Shown here piece after piece: positions 54,081-62,883 of a DNA stretch of 64,000 nucleotides (position 1 is its first letter; each line of letters opens with the position of its first letter). The position numbers and the translations under genes were made by a program. This DNA comes from Crenothrix sp043729335 (GTDB lineage Bacteria > Pseudomonadota > Gammaproteobacteria > Methylococcales > Methylomonadaceae): contig NZ_JAYTLQ010000060.1 of NCBI RefSeq assembly GCF_043729335.1, positions 62,001-126,000 of the forward strand, read 5' to 3'. Under the pieces are notes generated by a model, which saw nothing but the letters and a program-made list of their open reading frames with translations, did no database searches and had not been told where the DNA came from.

Positions 54081-54734
54081 ATGAGCAATGATTTTCCTGA
54101 AAACCCGAATCAAAAGAACGAAGATGATTCAAATGATAACGTAAATACAAAAGTAGTTGTAATCATCGTCGGCATAATAGTTTTAATTGTCGTTAGTTTT
54201 TATTTCTTTAAGTTTCATTATGGTTTATCAGATAAAAATGAAGTTTGGGGGACATTCGGCGATTATTTTGGTGGAATACTTAATCCTGTTATTGCCGCAT
54301 TTGCATTTTATTTAATAGCTAAAACTTATGAGTTGCAAAAAAGGGAATTAGAAGAAACCAGAAAGCTTTTGAAAGTATCATCTGATGCACAAGAAAAACA
54401 GGTAAAAGTAGCAGCATTAACAGCATTGATGAGCGCAAATACAGCAATGATTAGTATATTTCAGGCTGAAAAGTTAAGGTCTATTGAAATACCTTTCGAT
54501 ATGTTAGATATTATTGATGATGTAAATAATAGGTTTTTATTCAAAAATATATATGATAAGAACAATGTTGAAGATTTTATAAATCATCAGATGAAAACTG
54601 ATAAGTATAAGAAAAATAATAATGAGAGTGTAAAGGAAGCCATTCTTGCATCTGTTAACTTAAATCTTTACGTACTGGAACATGACAATTTTAAAAAACA
54701 ATTAATCAATATTTTAAAAAATGCAGGTAGCTAA
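54081..54734 (+). CDS. AbiC-like (putative phage abortive infection) membrane protein inserted in suf operon
   Basis: A 217-aa protein with a charged, Asn-rich N-terminus, TM1 (residues 25-43), the motif WGTFGDYFGGILNPVIA (56-72) leading into TM2 (66-82), a coiled-coil stretch (83-115) and an AT-rich C-terminal helical domain. That motif and topology match, by memory, putative phage abortive infection (putAbiC) proteins. ATG 54081 follows the sufB stop by four bases; an in-frame TTG at 54069 is less likely. Its base composition is visibly more AT-rich than sufB and sufC, a sign of transfer. Family moderately sure; function not demonstrated. Confidence 0.6.
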   Translation: MSNDFPENPNQKNEDDSNDNVNTKVVVIIVGIIVLIVVSFYFFKFHYGLSDKNEVWGTFGDYFGGILNPVIAAFAFYLIAKTYELQKRELEETRKLLKVSSDAQEKQVKVAALTALMSANTAMISIFQAEKLRSIEIPFDMLDIIDDVNNRFLFKNIYDKNNVEDFINHQMKTDKYKKNNNESVKEAILASVNLNLYVLEHDNFKKQLINILKNAGS

Positions 54735-54815
54735 ATCCACTAAAAACTATGATAAATTTCAGTATTGTAGGTTGGGCTGACGCAAGGAAGCCCAGAGAAT
54801 TAAGAGGAAATACTA

Positions 54816-55053
54816 ATGAATCCGCAACTTGTCAATGAAATAACCCAATTACCGCCGGAAGCTCAACGAAAAATAGCCGATTTTGCGGCATTCCTAACGG
54901 CTCGTTATAAAGCCGCGAATCAGCCATCACCAGCTATAACAATTAGGTGATAAAACGGTTGATCCAAATGAGTTGTACGGTCTTTGGAAAGGCGAGCCGA
55001 GAACTTTAGAAGAGATTAGAAAATCAGCTTGGCAGCGTTCGGAAACAGAATAA
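54816..55053 (+). pseudogene. Frameshifted DUF2281-type antitoxin
   Basis: ATG 54816 (AGAGGAAA upstream) opens a 44-codon frame, MNPQLVNEITQLPPEAQRKIADFAAFLTARYK..., that closes at 54950. In another frame the expected second half continues, DPNELYGLWKGEPRTLEEIRK, to TAA 55053. Together they give a near-complete DUF2281 protein (VapB-like antitoxin) broken by one indel near 54932-54945. Just after it ATGCGATACC at 55064 could be the stub of a lost toxin gene, but only a few codons remain open. Confidence 0.7.
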
Positions 55054-55140
55054 CTATCTTACATGCGATACCACCTTTTTATCTATGTCTAATATTTAAT
55101 TTACACCGTTTTAAGCAATTACAAAACAATTGGAAATTAC

Positions 55141-55893
55141 ATGCTCAGTATTAAAAATTTAACCGTCAACGTTGGCGACAAACAAATTCTTAAAGGTATC
55201 AACCTTGAAATCAAAGCTGGCGAAATCCATGCCATCATGGGGCCGAATGGTTCCGGTAAAAGCACCTTGTCGCACGTCTTGTCAGGTAAGGCCGGTTACG
55301 AAGTGACCGGTGGTTCAGTAACTTACCAAGGCAAAGATTTGCTGGACATGCCCCCCGAAATCCGCGCCCGTGAAGGCGTATTCCTGGCCTTCCAGTATCC
55401 GGTGGAAATCCCCGGTGTCAGCAATATTTATTTGTTGAAAGCAGCGTTAAATGCCGTCCGTAAGCATCATGGCTTGTCGGAAGTGGATGCGATGGATTTT
55501 CTGACCTTGGTCAAGCACAAGGTAAAGCTGCTGGAGATGAACGAGAAATTCCTCTATCGTGCCGTTAACGAAGGTTTTTCCGGTGGCGAAAAAAAGCGTA
55601 ATGAAATCCTGCAAATGGCCATTTTGGAACCCAAGTTATGCATATTGGATGAAACCGATTCCGGTCTGGATATTGATGCTTTGAAAGTGGTCGCCGATGG
55701 TGTCAACTCACTGCGCTCCAACGACCGTGGCTTTTTGATGATTACCCATTACCAACGCCTGCTCGATTATATCAAGCCGGATTATGTGCATGTGCTGGCC
55801 AACGGCAGGATTGTTAAGTCCGGTGGCCCCGAATTGGCCTTGGAACTGGAAGAAAAAGGTTACAGTTGGCTAGAAGGCCAGGTGGCAGCGTAA
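55141..55893 (+). CDS. sufC: Fe-S cluster assembly ATPase SufC
   Basis: A 250-aa ABC ATPase driving conformational change in SufBC2D. Walker A GPNGSGKST, signature FSGGEKKRNEILQM and Walker B LCILDETDSGLDID are complete. The gene resumes the suf operon after the inserted AbiC/antitoxin segment; its last bases overlap the sufD ATG (TAATG). Because sufB is now separated by about 1 kb, a promoter of its own within the insert is possible but none is obvious. Confidence 0.96.
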   Translation: MLSIKNLTVNVGDKQILKGINLEIKAGEIHAIMGPNGSGKSTLSHVLSGKAGYEVTGGSVTYQGKDLLDMPPEIRAREGVFLAFQYPVEIPGVSNIYLLKAALNAVRKHHGLSEVDAMDFLTLVKHKVKLLEMNEKFLYRAVNEGFSGGEKKRNEILQMAILEPKLCILDETDSGLDIDALKVVADGVNSLRSNDRGFLMITHYQRLLDYIKPDYVHVLANGRIVKSGGPELALELEEKGYSWLEGQVAA

Positions 55894-57224
55894 TGAATGC
55901 AGTAACTACCAGCCGTTATGTGGCCGAATATGACACGCTAGCACCGACTTTGCCAGGGCAATCCTTGTCGTGGTTGCAGCAGTTAAGAAAAGATGCCTTG
56001 GCCAAATTTTCTGCAAACGGCTTCCCCTCTCCACGCGAAGAAGAATGGCGTTATACCAATGTTTCTGTACTGGAAAAAAAGTTATTTGCGCCATCGCTAA
56101 ACCCATCAATCAGTCAAACCGATACTGAAGCACTAAAAGCGCAGCAACTGGATGATGCTTGGTCAATTGTACTGATTAATGGCCATTTTTCCGCACAGCA
56201 TTCACGGCTTGATAGATTACCTGCTGGCGTCACCGTTACCAGCATGGCGGTTGCGTTGGGAGAAACACAAAAGCTTGCGTCTCTGCTTGAAACCCATTTG
56301 GGTCAGGTGGTAAAAAATAACGAACACAGTCTGGTTGCCTTCAATACTGCCTGGTTTACCGATGGCGTGTTAGTGCATGTGCCAGCCAAACAGATTTTAG
56401 CTAAGCCTATACAGATAGTGCATATTGTCACTGAAACTGATGCGATGGCGACTATGCGCAATCTCATTATTGTAGATGGCATGGCAGAAGCGCAAGTTAT
56501 AGAGACATTTGTCGGTACAGACAACGCGTATTTAACCTCAGCGGTGACTGAAGTGTTTGTTGGCTCAAATGCCCATTTAACGCTGACTAAAATGCAGGTC
56601 GAATCTGAAAAAGCCTATCATTTTGGCGGTACGTATATTAAGCAAGCCAAAGATGCCCGTTTTACCCACCATAACTTTGCCTTTGGTGGCTTATTGGCAC
56701 GTAGCGATATTCATACCGATTTGGATCAAGCCTCCGAGTGCGAGTTGAACGGTTTGTATCTGGGCATAAAACGCCAGCATATTGATAACCACACCCGCAT
56801 CAATCACTTAAAGCCTTATGCAATTAGTCGGGAAATGTATAAAGGCGTGTTAGATGACCGCGCAAAAGGTGTGTTTCAAGGTCGAGTGATTGTGGCTGAA
56901 GACGCGCAAAAAACTGATTCGCAAATGAACAACCGAAACCTGTTGCTGTCAGATGATGCAGAAGCCGATACCAAGCCGCAACTGGAAATATACGCTGATG
57001 ATGTCAAATGTGGACATGGGGTGACGGTTGGGCAGTTGGATGAGAAATCGATTTTCTATCTGCAATCGCGCAGTGTGGATGAAGAGACTGCCCGTAATAT
57101 GCTGACTTTTGCTTTTGCTAATGAGATGGTCGATAAGATCAAGATCAAAAGCCTGCATGATAAGGTGTTGGAGCAAGTGTTGGTACGGTTTCCGCAGGAA
57201 GGGGTAGAGAAGGATTGGTTGTAG
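55893..57224 (+). CDS. sufD: Fe-S cluster assembly protein SufD
   Basis: A 443-aa beta-helix partner of SufB. The N-terminal helical part has SWLQQLRKDALAKFSANGFPSPREEEWRYTNVS, typical of SufD, and the C-terminal domain ends in CGHGVTVGQLDEKSIFYLQSRSVDEETARNMLTFAFANEMVDKI. The ATG overlaps the sufC stop by one base; a longer in-frame start at 55866 would lie in sufC. It is followed, on the opposite strand, by a Uma2 gene. Confidence 0.95.
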   Translation: MNAVTTSRYVAEYDTLAPTLPGQSLSWLQQLRKDALAKFSANGFPSPREEEWRYTNVSVLEKKLFAPSLNPSISQTDTEALKAQQLDDAWSIVLINGHFSAQHSRLDRLPAGVTVTSMAVALGETQKLASLLETHLGQVVKNNEHSLVAFNTAWFTDGVLVHVPAKQILAKPIQIVHIVTETDAMATMRNLIIVDGMAEAQVIETFVGTDNAYLTSAVTEVFVGSNAHLTLTKMQVESEKAYHFGGTYIKQAKDARFTHHNFAFGGLLARSDIHTDLDQASECELNGLYLGIKRQHIDNHTRINHLKPYAISREMYKGVLDDRAKGVFQGRVIVAEDAQKTDSQMNNRNLLLSDDAEADTKPQLEIYADDVKCGHGVTVGQLDEKSIFYLQSRSVDEETARNMLTFAFANEMVDKIKIKSLHDKVLEQVLVRFPQEGVEKDWL

Positions 57225-57264
57225 TTAGGTTCAGGGTACAAGGTTAAAGGTGAAATTTTTGTGC

Positions 57265-57825
57265 CTATAGAATATTTGCGACCTGAATGCTGAGGTTCGG
57301 CAATTGCGACAAGGTAATGACGTCGCCGCTGTAGAGCGTGGTTTTTTCGGCATACACTTCACCGTGTGGCTTGCGGTAAACCTCCAAACAGCTATCGTTT
57401 AGGTTTAGCAACCAGTATTCGGGGACATTATGCAATGCGTACAAGCGCAGCTTGTGGGTTTGGTCAAATTTGAACGAGCTGTCAGCGACTTCGATTAATA
57501 ACAGGACATCATTGGCAACCGGATGACGCGAAGAATAATAATCGGCATTGGGCTTTAGCAGCATGAAATCAGGCTCTGGTTCAGACAAGTCGCCGAGTTG
57601 GAGCGGATTTTGCACGCTGGTAATAACCTCATCAGGAATTAATTTGGTTAACAATTTTACTAGGCGATTAATATGTCCAGCATGATTAAAGCCTATCGGT
57701 GCCATTTCTAAAATTTCTCCATCAATAAGTTCAATGTGGCTATTGGGGGGGAAAATATTAGCTTCGCCCATTCTTTGCCATTCATCAAGGTTGGTTAGGT
57801 GTTTGGTAGGATTAACAGTAGCCAT
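57265..57825 (-). CDS. Uma2-family PD-(D/E)XK endonuclease-like protein
   Basis: A 186-aa protein of the Uma2/DUF820 family. NSHIELIDGEILEMAPIGFNHAGHINRLVKLL opens the fold; the catalytic acids sit in SEPEPDFMLL and LLLIEVADSS, with a downstream Lys in KFDQTHKLRLYA. Uma2 genes are abundant in cyanobacteria and some proteobacteria and often scattered; their biological role is unknown. I start at ATG 57825 rather than 57837 (MLTL extension). It lies antisense between sufD and sufS, interrupting the operon a second time. Confidence 0.85.
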   Translation of the reverse strand: MATVNPTKHLTNLDEWQRMGEANIFPPNSHIELIDGEILEMAPIGFNHAGHINRLVKLLTKLIPDEVITSVQNPLQLGDLSEPEPDFMLLKPNADYYSSRHPVANDVLLLIEVADSSFKFDQTHKLRLYALHNVPEYWLLNLNDSCLEVYRKPHGEVYAEKTTLYSGDVITLSQLPNLSIQVANIL

Positions 57826-57913
57826 AAGTGTAAGCAAATCTAATTAGAATCAATGGTAAATATAATGCGTTGCTCACGAATAAGCAACCTATCAAAAACA
57901 CAATAATCAAACT

Positions 57914-59137
57914 ATGACAACATTCCCTGTAGCAAAAATTCGTGCCGATTTTCCGATTTTAGCGGAAAAAATCCGTGGTAAAGACTTGGTCTATCTCGAC
58001 AACGCCGCCAGCTGCCAAAAGCCCAATGCCGTTATCGATGCCATCAGCAACGTGTACAGACACGATTACGCCAATATCCATCGCGGTGTGCATACATTAA
58101 GTGTACGGGCGACCGACAAGTTTGAGGCGGCACGGGAAAAAGTACAGCGCTTTATCAACGCCGCAAGTAGCAAGGAAGTCATCTTTGTGCGCGGTGCAAC
58201 CGAAGCCGTCAACCTGATTGCCCAAACCTATGGCAGGGCTAATATTAAAGCCGGTGATGAGATTGTCATTACCGCAATGGAACATCATTCCAATATTGTG
58301 CCTTGGCAAATGTTGTGCGAGCAAACCGGCGCAGTGCTGAAAGTCGCACCGATGAACCTGCAAGGCGAGCTGATCTACGAAGCTTTCGAAGCTTTATTGA
58401 ATGACAAGACCAAGCTGGTGGCTGTCGTCCACATGTCCAATGCGTTGGGCACGGTTAATCCGGTCAAGCAGATGATTGATGCCGCCCACGCCAAAGGTAT
58501 TCCGGTGATGCTGGATGGCGCACAGGCAATTCCACATATGGCCGTGGATGTGCAGGCGCTGGATTGCGATTTTTATGTGTTCTCTGGCCATAAGTTGTAC
58601 GGGCCGTCTGGCATCGGTGTTATGTACGGCAAGCAGGCGTTGCTGGAAGCCATGCCGCCGTACCAAGGTGGTGGTGATATGATCAAGACCGTGACCTTTG
58701 AAAAAAGCCAGTATGCTGGTTTACCGCATAAGTTTGAGGCCGGTACGCCCAGTATTGCCGATGTGATCGGCTTGGGTGCGGCTATTGATTATCTGAATGA
58801 TATCGGTATGGAGGCAATTGCGGCTTATGAAGCGGAATTACTGGCTTATGCCACCGAAAAGGCCGGCCAGATAAAAGGCCTTAGAATTATTGGTGAAGCA
58901 GCGGAAAAAGGAGCGATCTTATCTTTTGTGCTAGATCGGATTCATCCGCATGATATTGGTACGATGCTGGACAGCTTGGGGATTGCTATTAGGGCAGGGC
59001 ATCATTGTGCTATGCCGGTCATGGATTTTTATAGCGTACCGGCGACGGCCAGAGCTTCGTTTGCCATGTATAATACTAGGCAAGAGATTGATGTGTTGAC
59101 GGCGGGTATTGAAAATTTGATTGCGATGTTTGGCTAA
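57914..59137 (+). CDS. sufS: Cysteine desulfurase SufS
   Basis: A 407-aa PLP enzyme releasing sulfur from cysteine for cluster assembly. PLP Lys lies in FYVFSGHKLYGPSGIGVMYG, the pocket in AMEHHSNIVPWQ, and the active Cys in RAGHHCAMPVM, the class II (SufS/CsdA) pattern. With SufU downstream, it uses the SufS-SufU pairing rather than SufS-SufE. Since Uma2 lies antisense upstream, sufS-sufU may need a promoter in 57838-57913. Confidence 0.95.
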   Translation: MTTFPVAKIRADFPILAEKIRGKDLVYLDNAASCQKPNAVIDAISNVYRHDYANIHRGVHTLSVRATDKFEAAREKVQRFINAASSKEVIFVRGATEAVNLIAQTYGRANIKAGDEIVITAMEHHSNIVPWQMLCEQTGAVLKVAPMNLQGELIYEAFEALLNDKTKLVAVVHMSNALGTVNPVKQMIDAAHAKGIPVMLDGAQAIPHMAVDVQALDCDFYVFSGHKLYGPSGIGVMYGKQALLEAMPPYQGGGDMIKTVTFEKSQYAGLPHKFEAGTPSIADVIGLGAAIDYLNDIGMEAIAAYEAELLAYATEKAGQIKGLRIIGEAAEKGAILSFVLDRIHPHDIGTMLDSLGIAIRAGHHCAMPVMDFYSVPATARASFAMYNTRQEIDVLTAGIENLIAMFG

Positions 59138-59198
59138 CGTAATGAGCTTAATACAATAAAGCATCACAGCGCTATTTAAAACTTAAAGAGAATTCCTA

Positions 59199-59651
59199 AT
59201 GTTTGAAGACCTACGCGACCTCTACCAGGAAGTCATATTCGACCACAACCGTAACCCGCGCAATTTTCGCGTCATGGACAATGCTGACCGCAAGGTGGAC
59301 GGCTTTAATCCCTTATGTGGCGACCGCCTGACGCTATTCTTAAAAATGGACGGCGATAAAATCACCGATGCCAGTTTTCAAGGTTCTGGCTGTGCCATCT
59401 CAACTGCATCGGTGTCCTTGATGACAGAGATTATTAAAGATAAAACCGAAGCTGAAGCGGATGCTTTGTTTAAGCTGTTCCACGAAATGACTACCGGAAA
59501 AGAAGAACATATCAATTTGGAAGCGGTGGGAAAACTAGCCGTTTTGGCCGGTGTACGCGAATATCCGGCACGGGTTAAATGTGCGACCTTGGCTTGGCAC
59601 ACCTTGGATGCGGCGTTAAAGAATGAAACGCAAGCCATCTCCACTGAATAA
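59199..59651 (+). CDS. sufU: SUF sulfur-transfer/scaffold protein SufU
   Basis: A 150-aa NifU-N-like protein. Zn/cluster ligands Cys40, Asp42, Cys65 and Cys128 appear in PLCGDRLT, GSGCAIS and VKCATLAWH, the SufU pattern that accepts persulfide from SufS. AGAGAAT upstream serves as ribosome site. The stop abuts the rsmJ ATG, so the two are coupled. No sufE or sufA is in the window. Confidence 0.94.
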   Translation: MFEDLRDLYQEVIFDHNRNPRNFRVMDNADRKVDGFNPLCGDRLTLFLKMDGDKITDASFQGSGCAISTASVSLMTEIIKDKTEAEADALFKLFHEMTTGKEEHINLEAVGKLAVLAGVREYPARVKCATLAWHTLDAALKNETQAISTE

Positions 59652-60428
59652 ATGGGTGAGGGCTCACCGTATCAGGGTAAATTAGCGGTTTTGTACGAGG
59701 GTAACGGCGACTTGGCAGTTTTCCAGCAATTGGCAGGCCGTCTTGCTGTGCCATTAAAATACGCTGATGATCCTTTCAAGGCGGAAGATTTTTTCCTAAC
59801 CTGGCGCGACAGTTGCCTAAAACTACTCGATAAAGAGCTGCTAAAAAAAGGCGGCTTAACCGTAGAGATTGAACCCCGCCCAGGCGAGCAACGTTCCTGG
59901 CCTGCACCTAAAGACGGTGCGTTGGCGCAAGCGGTGGGGCGAAAAACCAAAACCGTTATTGATGCGACAACAGGCTGGGGGCAAGATAGCCTGCATATTT
60001 TTCGCATGGGTTATAACGTGACGTGTATGGAGCGGTCGCCCATCATGGCAGAATTACTGACTGATGGCTTTATCCGCTTGGCGCAGCTGGATTGGATGCA
60101 ACGCTTGCAATTACAGCCGCCACAGCTATTCACTGGTAATGCTATCGATTTGCTGGCAAATCTGGACAATGCGCCAGATTGCATCTATCTTGATCCCATG
60201 TTCCCCCCTAAACGCAAAAAATCCGCCTTGGCTAAAAAATCCATGACCGTATTGCGTGATTTATTGGGTGACGACCAAGACAAAGAACAATTGTTCGCGA
60301 GGGCGTTACAGGCAACTGGCAAACGGGTGGTGGTTAAAAGCCCCGACGATGCCGAAGCCTTAGGCGGTAAGCCGAATGAAAGTTATCATGGCAAATTATT
60401 ACGTTATGATGTTTATTTTAAAGGGTGA
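59652..60428 (+). CDS. rsmJ: 16S rRNA (guanine1516-N2)-methyltransferase RsmJ
   Basis: A 258-aa SAM-dependent enzyme (YhiQ family). The class I fold shows VIDATTGWGQDSLHIFRMGYNVTCMERSP (motif I and II) and the family signature CIYLDPMFPPKRKKSALAKKSM, with VVVKSPDDAEALG near the end. ATG follows the sufU stop without a gap. Placement after sufU is probably co-transcription, not a functional link. Confidence 0.9.
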   Translation: MGEGSPYQGKLAVLYEGNGDLAVFQQLAGRLAVPLKYADDPFKAEDFFLTWRDSCLKLLDKELLKKGGLTVEIEPRPGEQRSWPAPKDGALAQAVGRKTKTVIDATTGWGQDSLHIFRMGYNVTCMERSPIMAELLTDGFIRLAQLDWMQRLQLQPPQLFTGNAIDLLANLDNAPDCIYLDPMFPPKRKKSALAKKSMTVLRDLLGDDQDKEQLFARALQATGKRVVVKSPDDAEALGGKPNESYHGKLLRYDVYFKG

Positions 60429-60431
60429 TTG

Positions 60432-60752
60432 ATGTCTGATTGGGTAGATGCGGTGGCTGAAAATGCCTTGGCCAATGGCGAACATGTCGTTGTAGATGTT
60501 GACGGTACGGAAGTCGCTGTCTTTAAAGTTGATGGCGAATTTTATGCCATAGAAGATGTGTGTAGCCATGACAGGGCAGAGATTGCCAGTGGTGAACTGG
60601 AAGGTGATGTCATTGTGTGTCCAAGGCACGGCGCACGTTTTTGCGTCAAAACCGGCAAGGTATTGTGTGCCCCCGCTTACGAAGATATCGATTGCTTTCC
60701 GGTACGCATAGAAAAGGGTAAAGTGCAGGTTAGGGATGACCGTTGGGATTAA
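60432..60752 (+). CDS. Rieske [2Fe-2S] ferredoxin-like protein
   Basis: A 106-aa soluble Rieske protein. Cluster ligands are Cys44-Ser-His46 and Cys63-Pro-Arg-His66 in DVCSHDRAEIASG and VIVCPRHGARFCVKTG. It resembles small dioxygenase-type Rieske ferredoxins; its electron partner is unknown. ATG 60432 is preferred to an in-frame TTG at 60429. It lies three bases after rsmJ, closing the suf-linked transcript, and may be a client or assistant of the assembly system (inference). Confidence 0.88.
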   Translation: MSDWVDAVAENALANGEHVVVDVDGTEVAVFKVDGEFYAIEDVCSHDRAEIASGELEGDVIVCPRHGARFCVKTGKVLCAPAYEDIDCFPVRIEKGKVQVRDDRWD

Positions 60753-60785
60753 TGCAGCCGAATTAAAGGATAATCGATCAGGGAT

Positions 60786-61763
60786 ATGAAATTACACGAC
60801 GATAAACTCCGCGCCTTAGGCTTGGCGGTAATCCAGGTGGAAACCCAAGCGGTAGCGGCGCTGGCAGAGCGTATTAATGCTGAATTTGTCACTGCTTGCA
60901 AGTTGATGTTCAAGTGCTCAGGACGGGTGGTGGTGACCGGCATGGGCAAGTCTGGCCATATTGCTGGCAAAATTGCCGCTACCTTGGCCAGCACCGGCAC
61001 ACCGGCGTTTTTTGTGCATCCAGGCGAGGCCAGCCACGGCGATCTGGGCATGATAACTCAGCAGGATGTGGTGCTGGCGCTGTCCAATTCCGGCGAGACC
61101 GAAGAAATTGTCAAAATTCTGCCCATTATCAAACGCCTGGGTGTTCCCTTGATTGCTATGACCGGCAATCCGTTATCAACACTGGCTCAAGAAGCCACTG
61201 TGCATATCAATGTCAGTGTGGCGCAAGAAGCTTGTCCATTGGGGCTTGCGCCGACCTCCAGTACCACAGCTGCGTTAGTAATGGGTGATGCTCTAGCCGT
61301 CTCCTTGCTGGAAGCGCGTGGCTTTACCCGCGATGATTTTGCGCTGTCGCATCCTGGCGGCAGCCTGGGTAAGCGACTATTGCTCAGGGTTAGTGATATT
61401 ATGCACGTTGGTCATCATATTCCAGTTGTGCCGGTGTCGGCGTTGATCAGTACCGCGTTGCTGGAAATGACCGAGAAAAAGCTGGGCATGACGGCGATTG
61501 TTGATACTGAACATCGAATGGTGGGTATCTTTACCGACGGTGACTTACGGCGTATGTTGGCAAAAAGCCTGGATATTCATCAAACCACGATTGCACAAGT
61601 GATGACTGCTGATTGTGCTGTTATCAGTGCGGATATTTTGGCGGCGGAAGCTATGCAGATTATGGAACGTAAAAAAATCAATGCGTTAATTGTTGTGGAT
61701 GAAGAGCAACGCGCGGTAGGGGCGTTAAACATGCACGATTTAATTCGAGCAGGTATTATTTGA
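60786..61763 (+). CDS. kdsD: D-arabinose-5-phosphate isomerase KdsD
   Basis: A 325-aa enzyme making arabinose-5-phosphate, the first committed step to Kdo of LPS. The SIS domain carries VVVTGMGKSGHIAGKIAATLA, ALSNSGETEEIV and LAPTSSTTAAL; two CBS domains follow from about residue 205. It opens the kdsD-kdsC-lptC-lptA-lptB operon; the AAGGA-like sequence just upstream serves as ribosome site. Confidence 0.95.
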   Translation: MKLHDDKLRALGLAVIQVETQAVAALAERINAEFVTACKLMFKCSGRVVVTGMGKSGHIAGKIAATLASTGTPAFFVHPGEASHGDLGMITQQDVVLALSNSGETEEIVKILPIIKRLGVPLIAMTGNPLSTLAQEATVHINVSVAQEACPLGLAPTSSTTAALVMGDALAVSLLEARGFTRDDFALSHPGGSLGKRLLLRVSDIMHVGHHIPVVPVSALISTALLEMTEKKLGMTAIVDTEHRMVGIFTDGDLRRMLAKSLDIHQTTIAQVMTADCAVISADILAAEAMQIMERKKINALIVVDEEQRAVGALNMHDLIRAGII

Positions 61764-62317
61764 TGATGACAATGGATGATTCGATAAAGGTGTCAGACAG
61801 CGTGCTTGAAAAAGCCAAACAACTGAAATTGCTGATTTTGGATGTAGACGGCGTATTAACCGATGGCCGCTTGTTTTTTGATAATCAAGGCAATGAATAC
61901 AAATGCTTTCATGCACGCGATGGTCATGGCATTAAGCTGTTACGGCAAACTGGCGTGGAAGTCGCGGTGATTTCTGGCCGAAAATCCAACTCAGTCGCCT
62001 TACGCATGCAAAGTTTGGGTATTGAGCATGTCTACCAGGGTTTTGAAAATAAAATTGCCGCATTAGATGAAATTATTGAAAAAACAGGCATAATGCCGGA
62101 ACAAATTGCCCACGTAGGTGATGATTTACTGGATTTGCCCATTATGAGCCGAGTAGGTCTGGCTATTGCGGTACATGACGCTAATTTTGCTGTTAGGCAA
62201 CGGGCGGATTGGTGCACTACGTTGTCTGGCGGATTGGGTGCAGTGCGGGAAGTGTGTGATTTCATCATGCAGGCGCAAGGCCGTTTTGACGATGTGTTGA
62301 GCCAGTATTTGAAATGA
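61760..62317 (+). CDS. kdsC: 3-deoxy-manno-octulosonate-8-phosphatase KdsC
   Basis: A 185-aa capless HAD phosphatase releasing Kdo from Kdo-8-phosphate. Nucleophile motif LLILDVDGVLTDGRLFFDNQGNEYKCFHARDGHGIK and the GDDLLDLPIMSRVGLAIAVHDA motif are typical of KdsC. The ATG overlaps the kdsD stop by four bases, giving coupling. The first residues MMMT contain several alternative ATGs. Confidence 0.95.
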   Translation: MMMTMDDSIKVSDSVLEKAKQLKLLILDVDGVLTDGRLFFDNQGNEYKCFHARDGHGIKLLRQTGVEVAVISGRKSNSVALRMQSLGIEHVYQGFENKIAALDEIIEKTGIMPEQIAHVGDDLLDLPIMSRVGLAIAVHDANFAVRQRADWCTTLSGGLGAVREVCDFIMQAQGRFDDVLSQYLK

Positions 62318-62883
62318 GCTATTTGGAAGGCAGATACAATTATGTCATTGTCGCCGTCATTGCGTTGTTAAGTTGGTGGTTGGTTAAATTAACGATAATT
62401 GACTCCATCACTCCTCAGGAAGGAGTAATGCATAGCGCAGATTATTTCAGCAGCGGCTATACAAAATGGGAAATGGCCGAAACCGGCGAATTAAAAACCA
62501 AGTTATTGGCGGATAAGATGGTGCATTACAAGGACGATGGGACGATACATCTCGATAAGCCGGTGATGTCTTTCTATAATGCCAAAGCGCCGCCGTGGGT
62601 GATTCAATCAGAAACAGGTGTTGTTTCTGCCGATGGCAAAACAGTGTTTTTAAATGGCAAGGCAGTTGTTGACAGAGTCAAGGCCGAAGGTGTTACTCCC
62701 TTGACGATTAATACGTCGAATCTAAAAGTAAACCCAGAAATCAGTTATGCCGAAACAGCCGATTGGGCGGAGTTAATCAGCTTGCCGCAACGTACCACCG
62801 GTAAGGGCATGAAACTAAGTTATATTGAACCAATACGTGTGGAATTGCTCGCCAAAGTGCGGGGAAAATATGAGACAAAATAA
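62314..62883 (+). CDS. lptC: LPS export ABC transporter periplasmic protein LptC
   Basis: A 189-aa protein with one N-terminal membrane helix (residues 9-27) and a beta-jellyroll periplasmic domain (YFSSGYTKWEMAETGELKTKLLADKMVHYKDDGTIHLDKP...). It links the LptB2FG extractor to LptA. ATG overlaps kdsC by four bases. Family sequence conservation is low, but size, topology and context make it secure. Confidence 0.93.
   Translation: MSYLEGRYNYVIVAVIALLSWWLVKLTIIDSITPQEGVMHSADYFSSGYTKWEMAETGELKTKLLADKMVHYKDDGTIHLDKPVMSFYNAKAPPWVIQSETGVVSADGKTVFLNGKAVVDRVKAEGVTPLTINTSNLKVNPEISYAETADWAELISLPQRTTGKGMKLSYIEPIRVELLAKVRGKYETK

Noticed and set aside
55064..55093. Start of a PIN-domain toxin gene after the broken antitoxin
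   Set aside because: Only about nine codons remain open (MRYHLFIYV), too little to support a feature.
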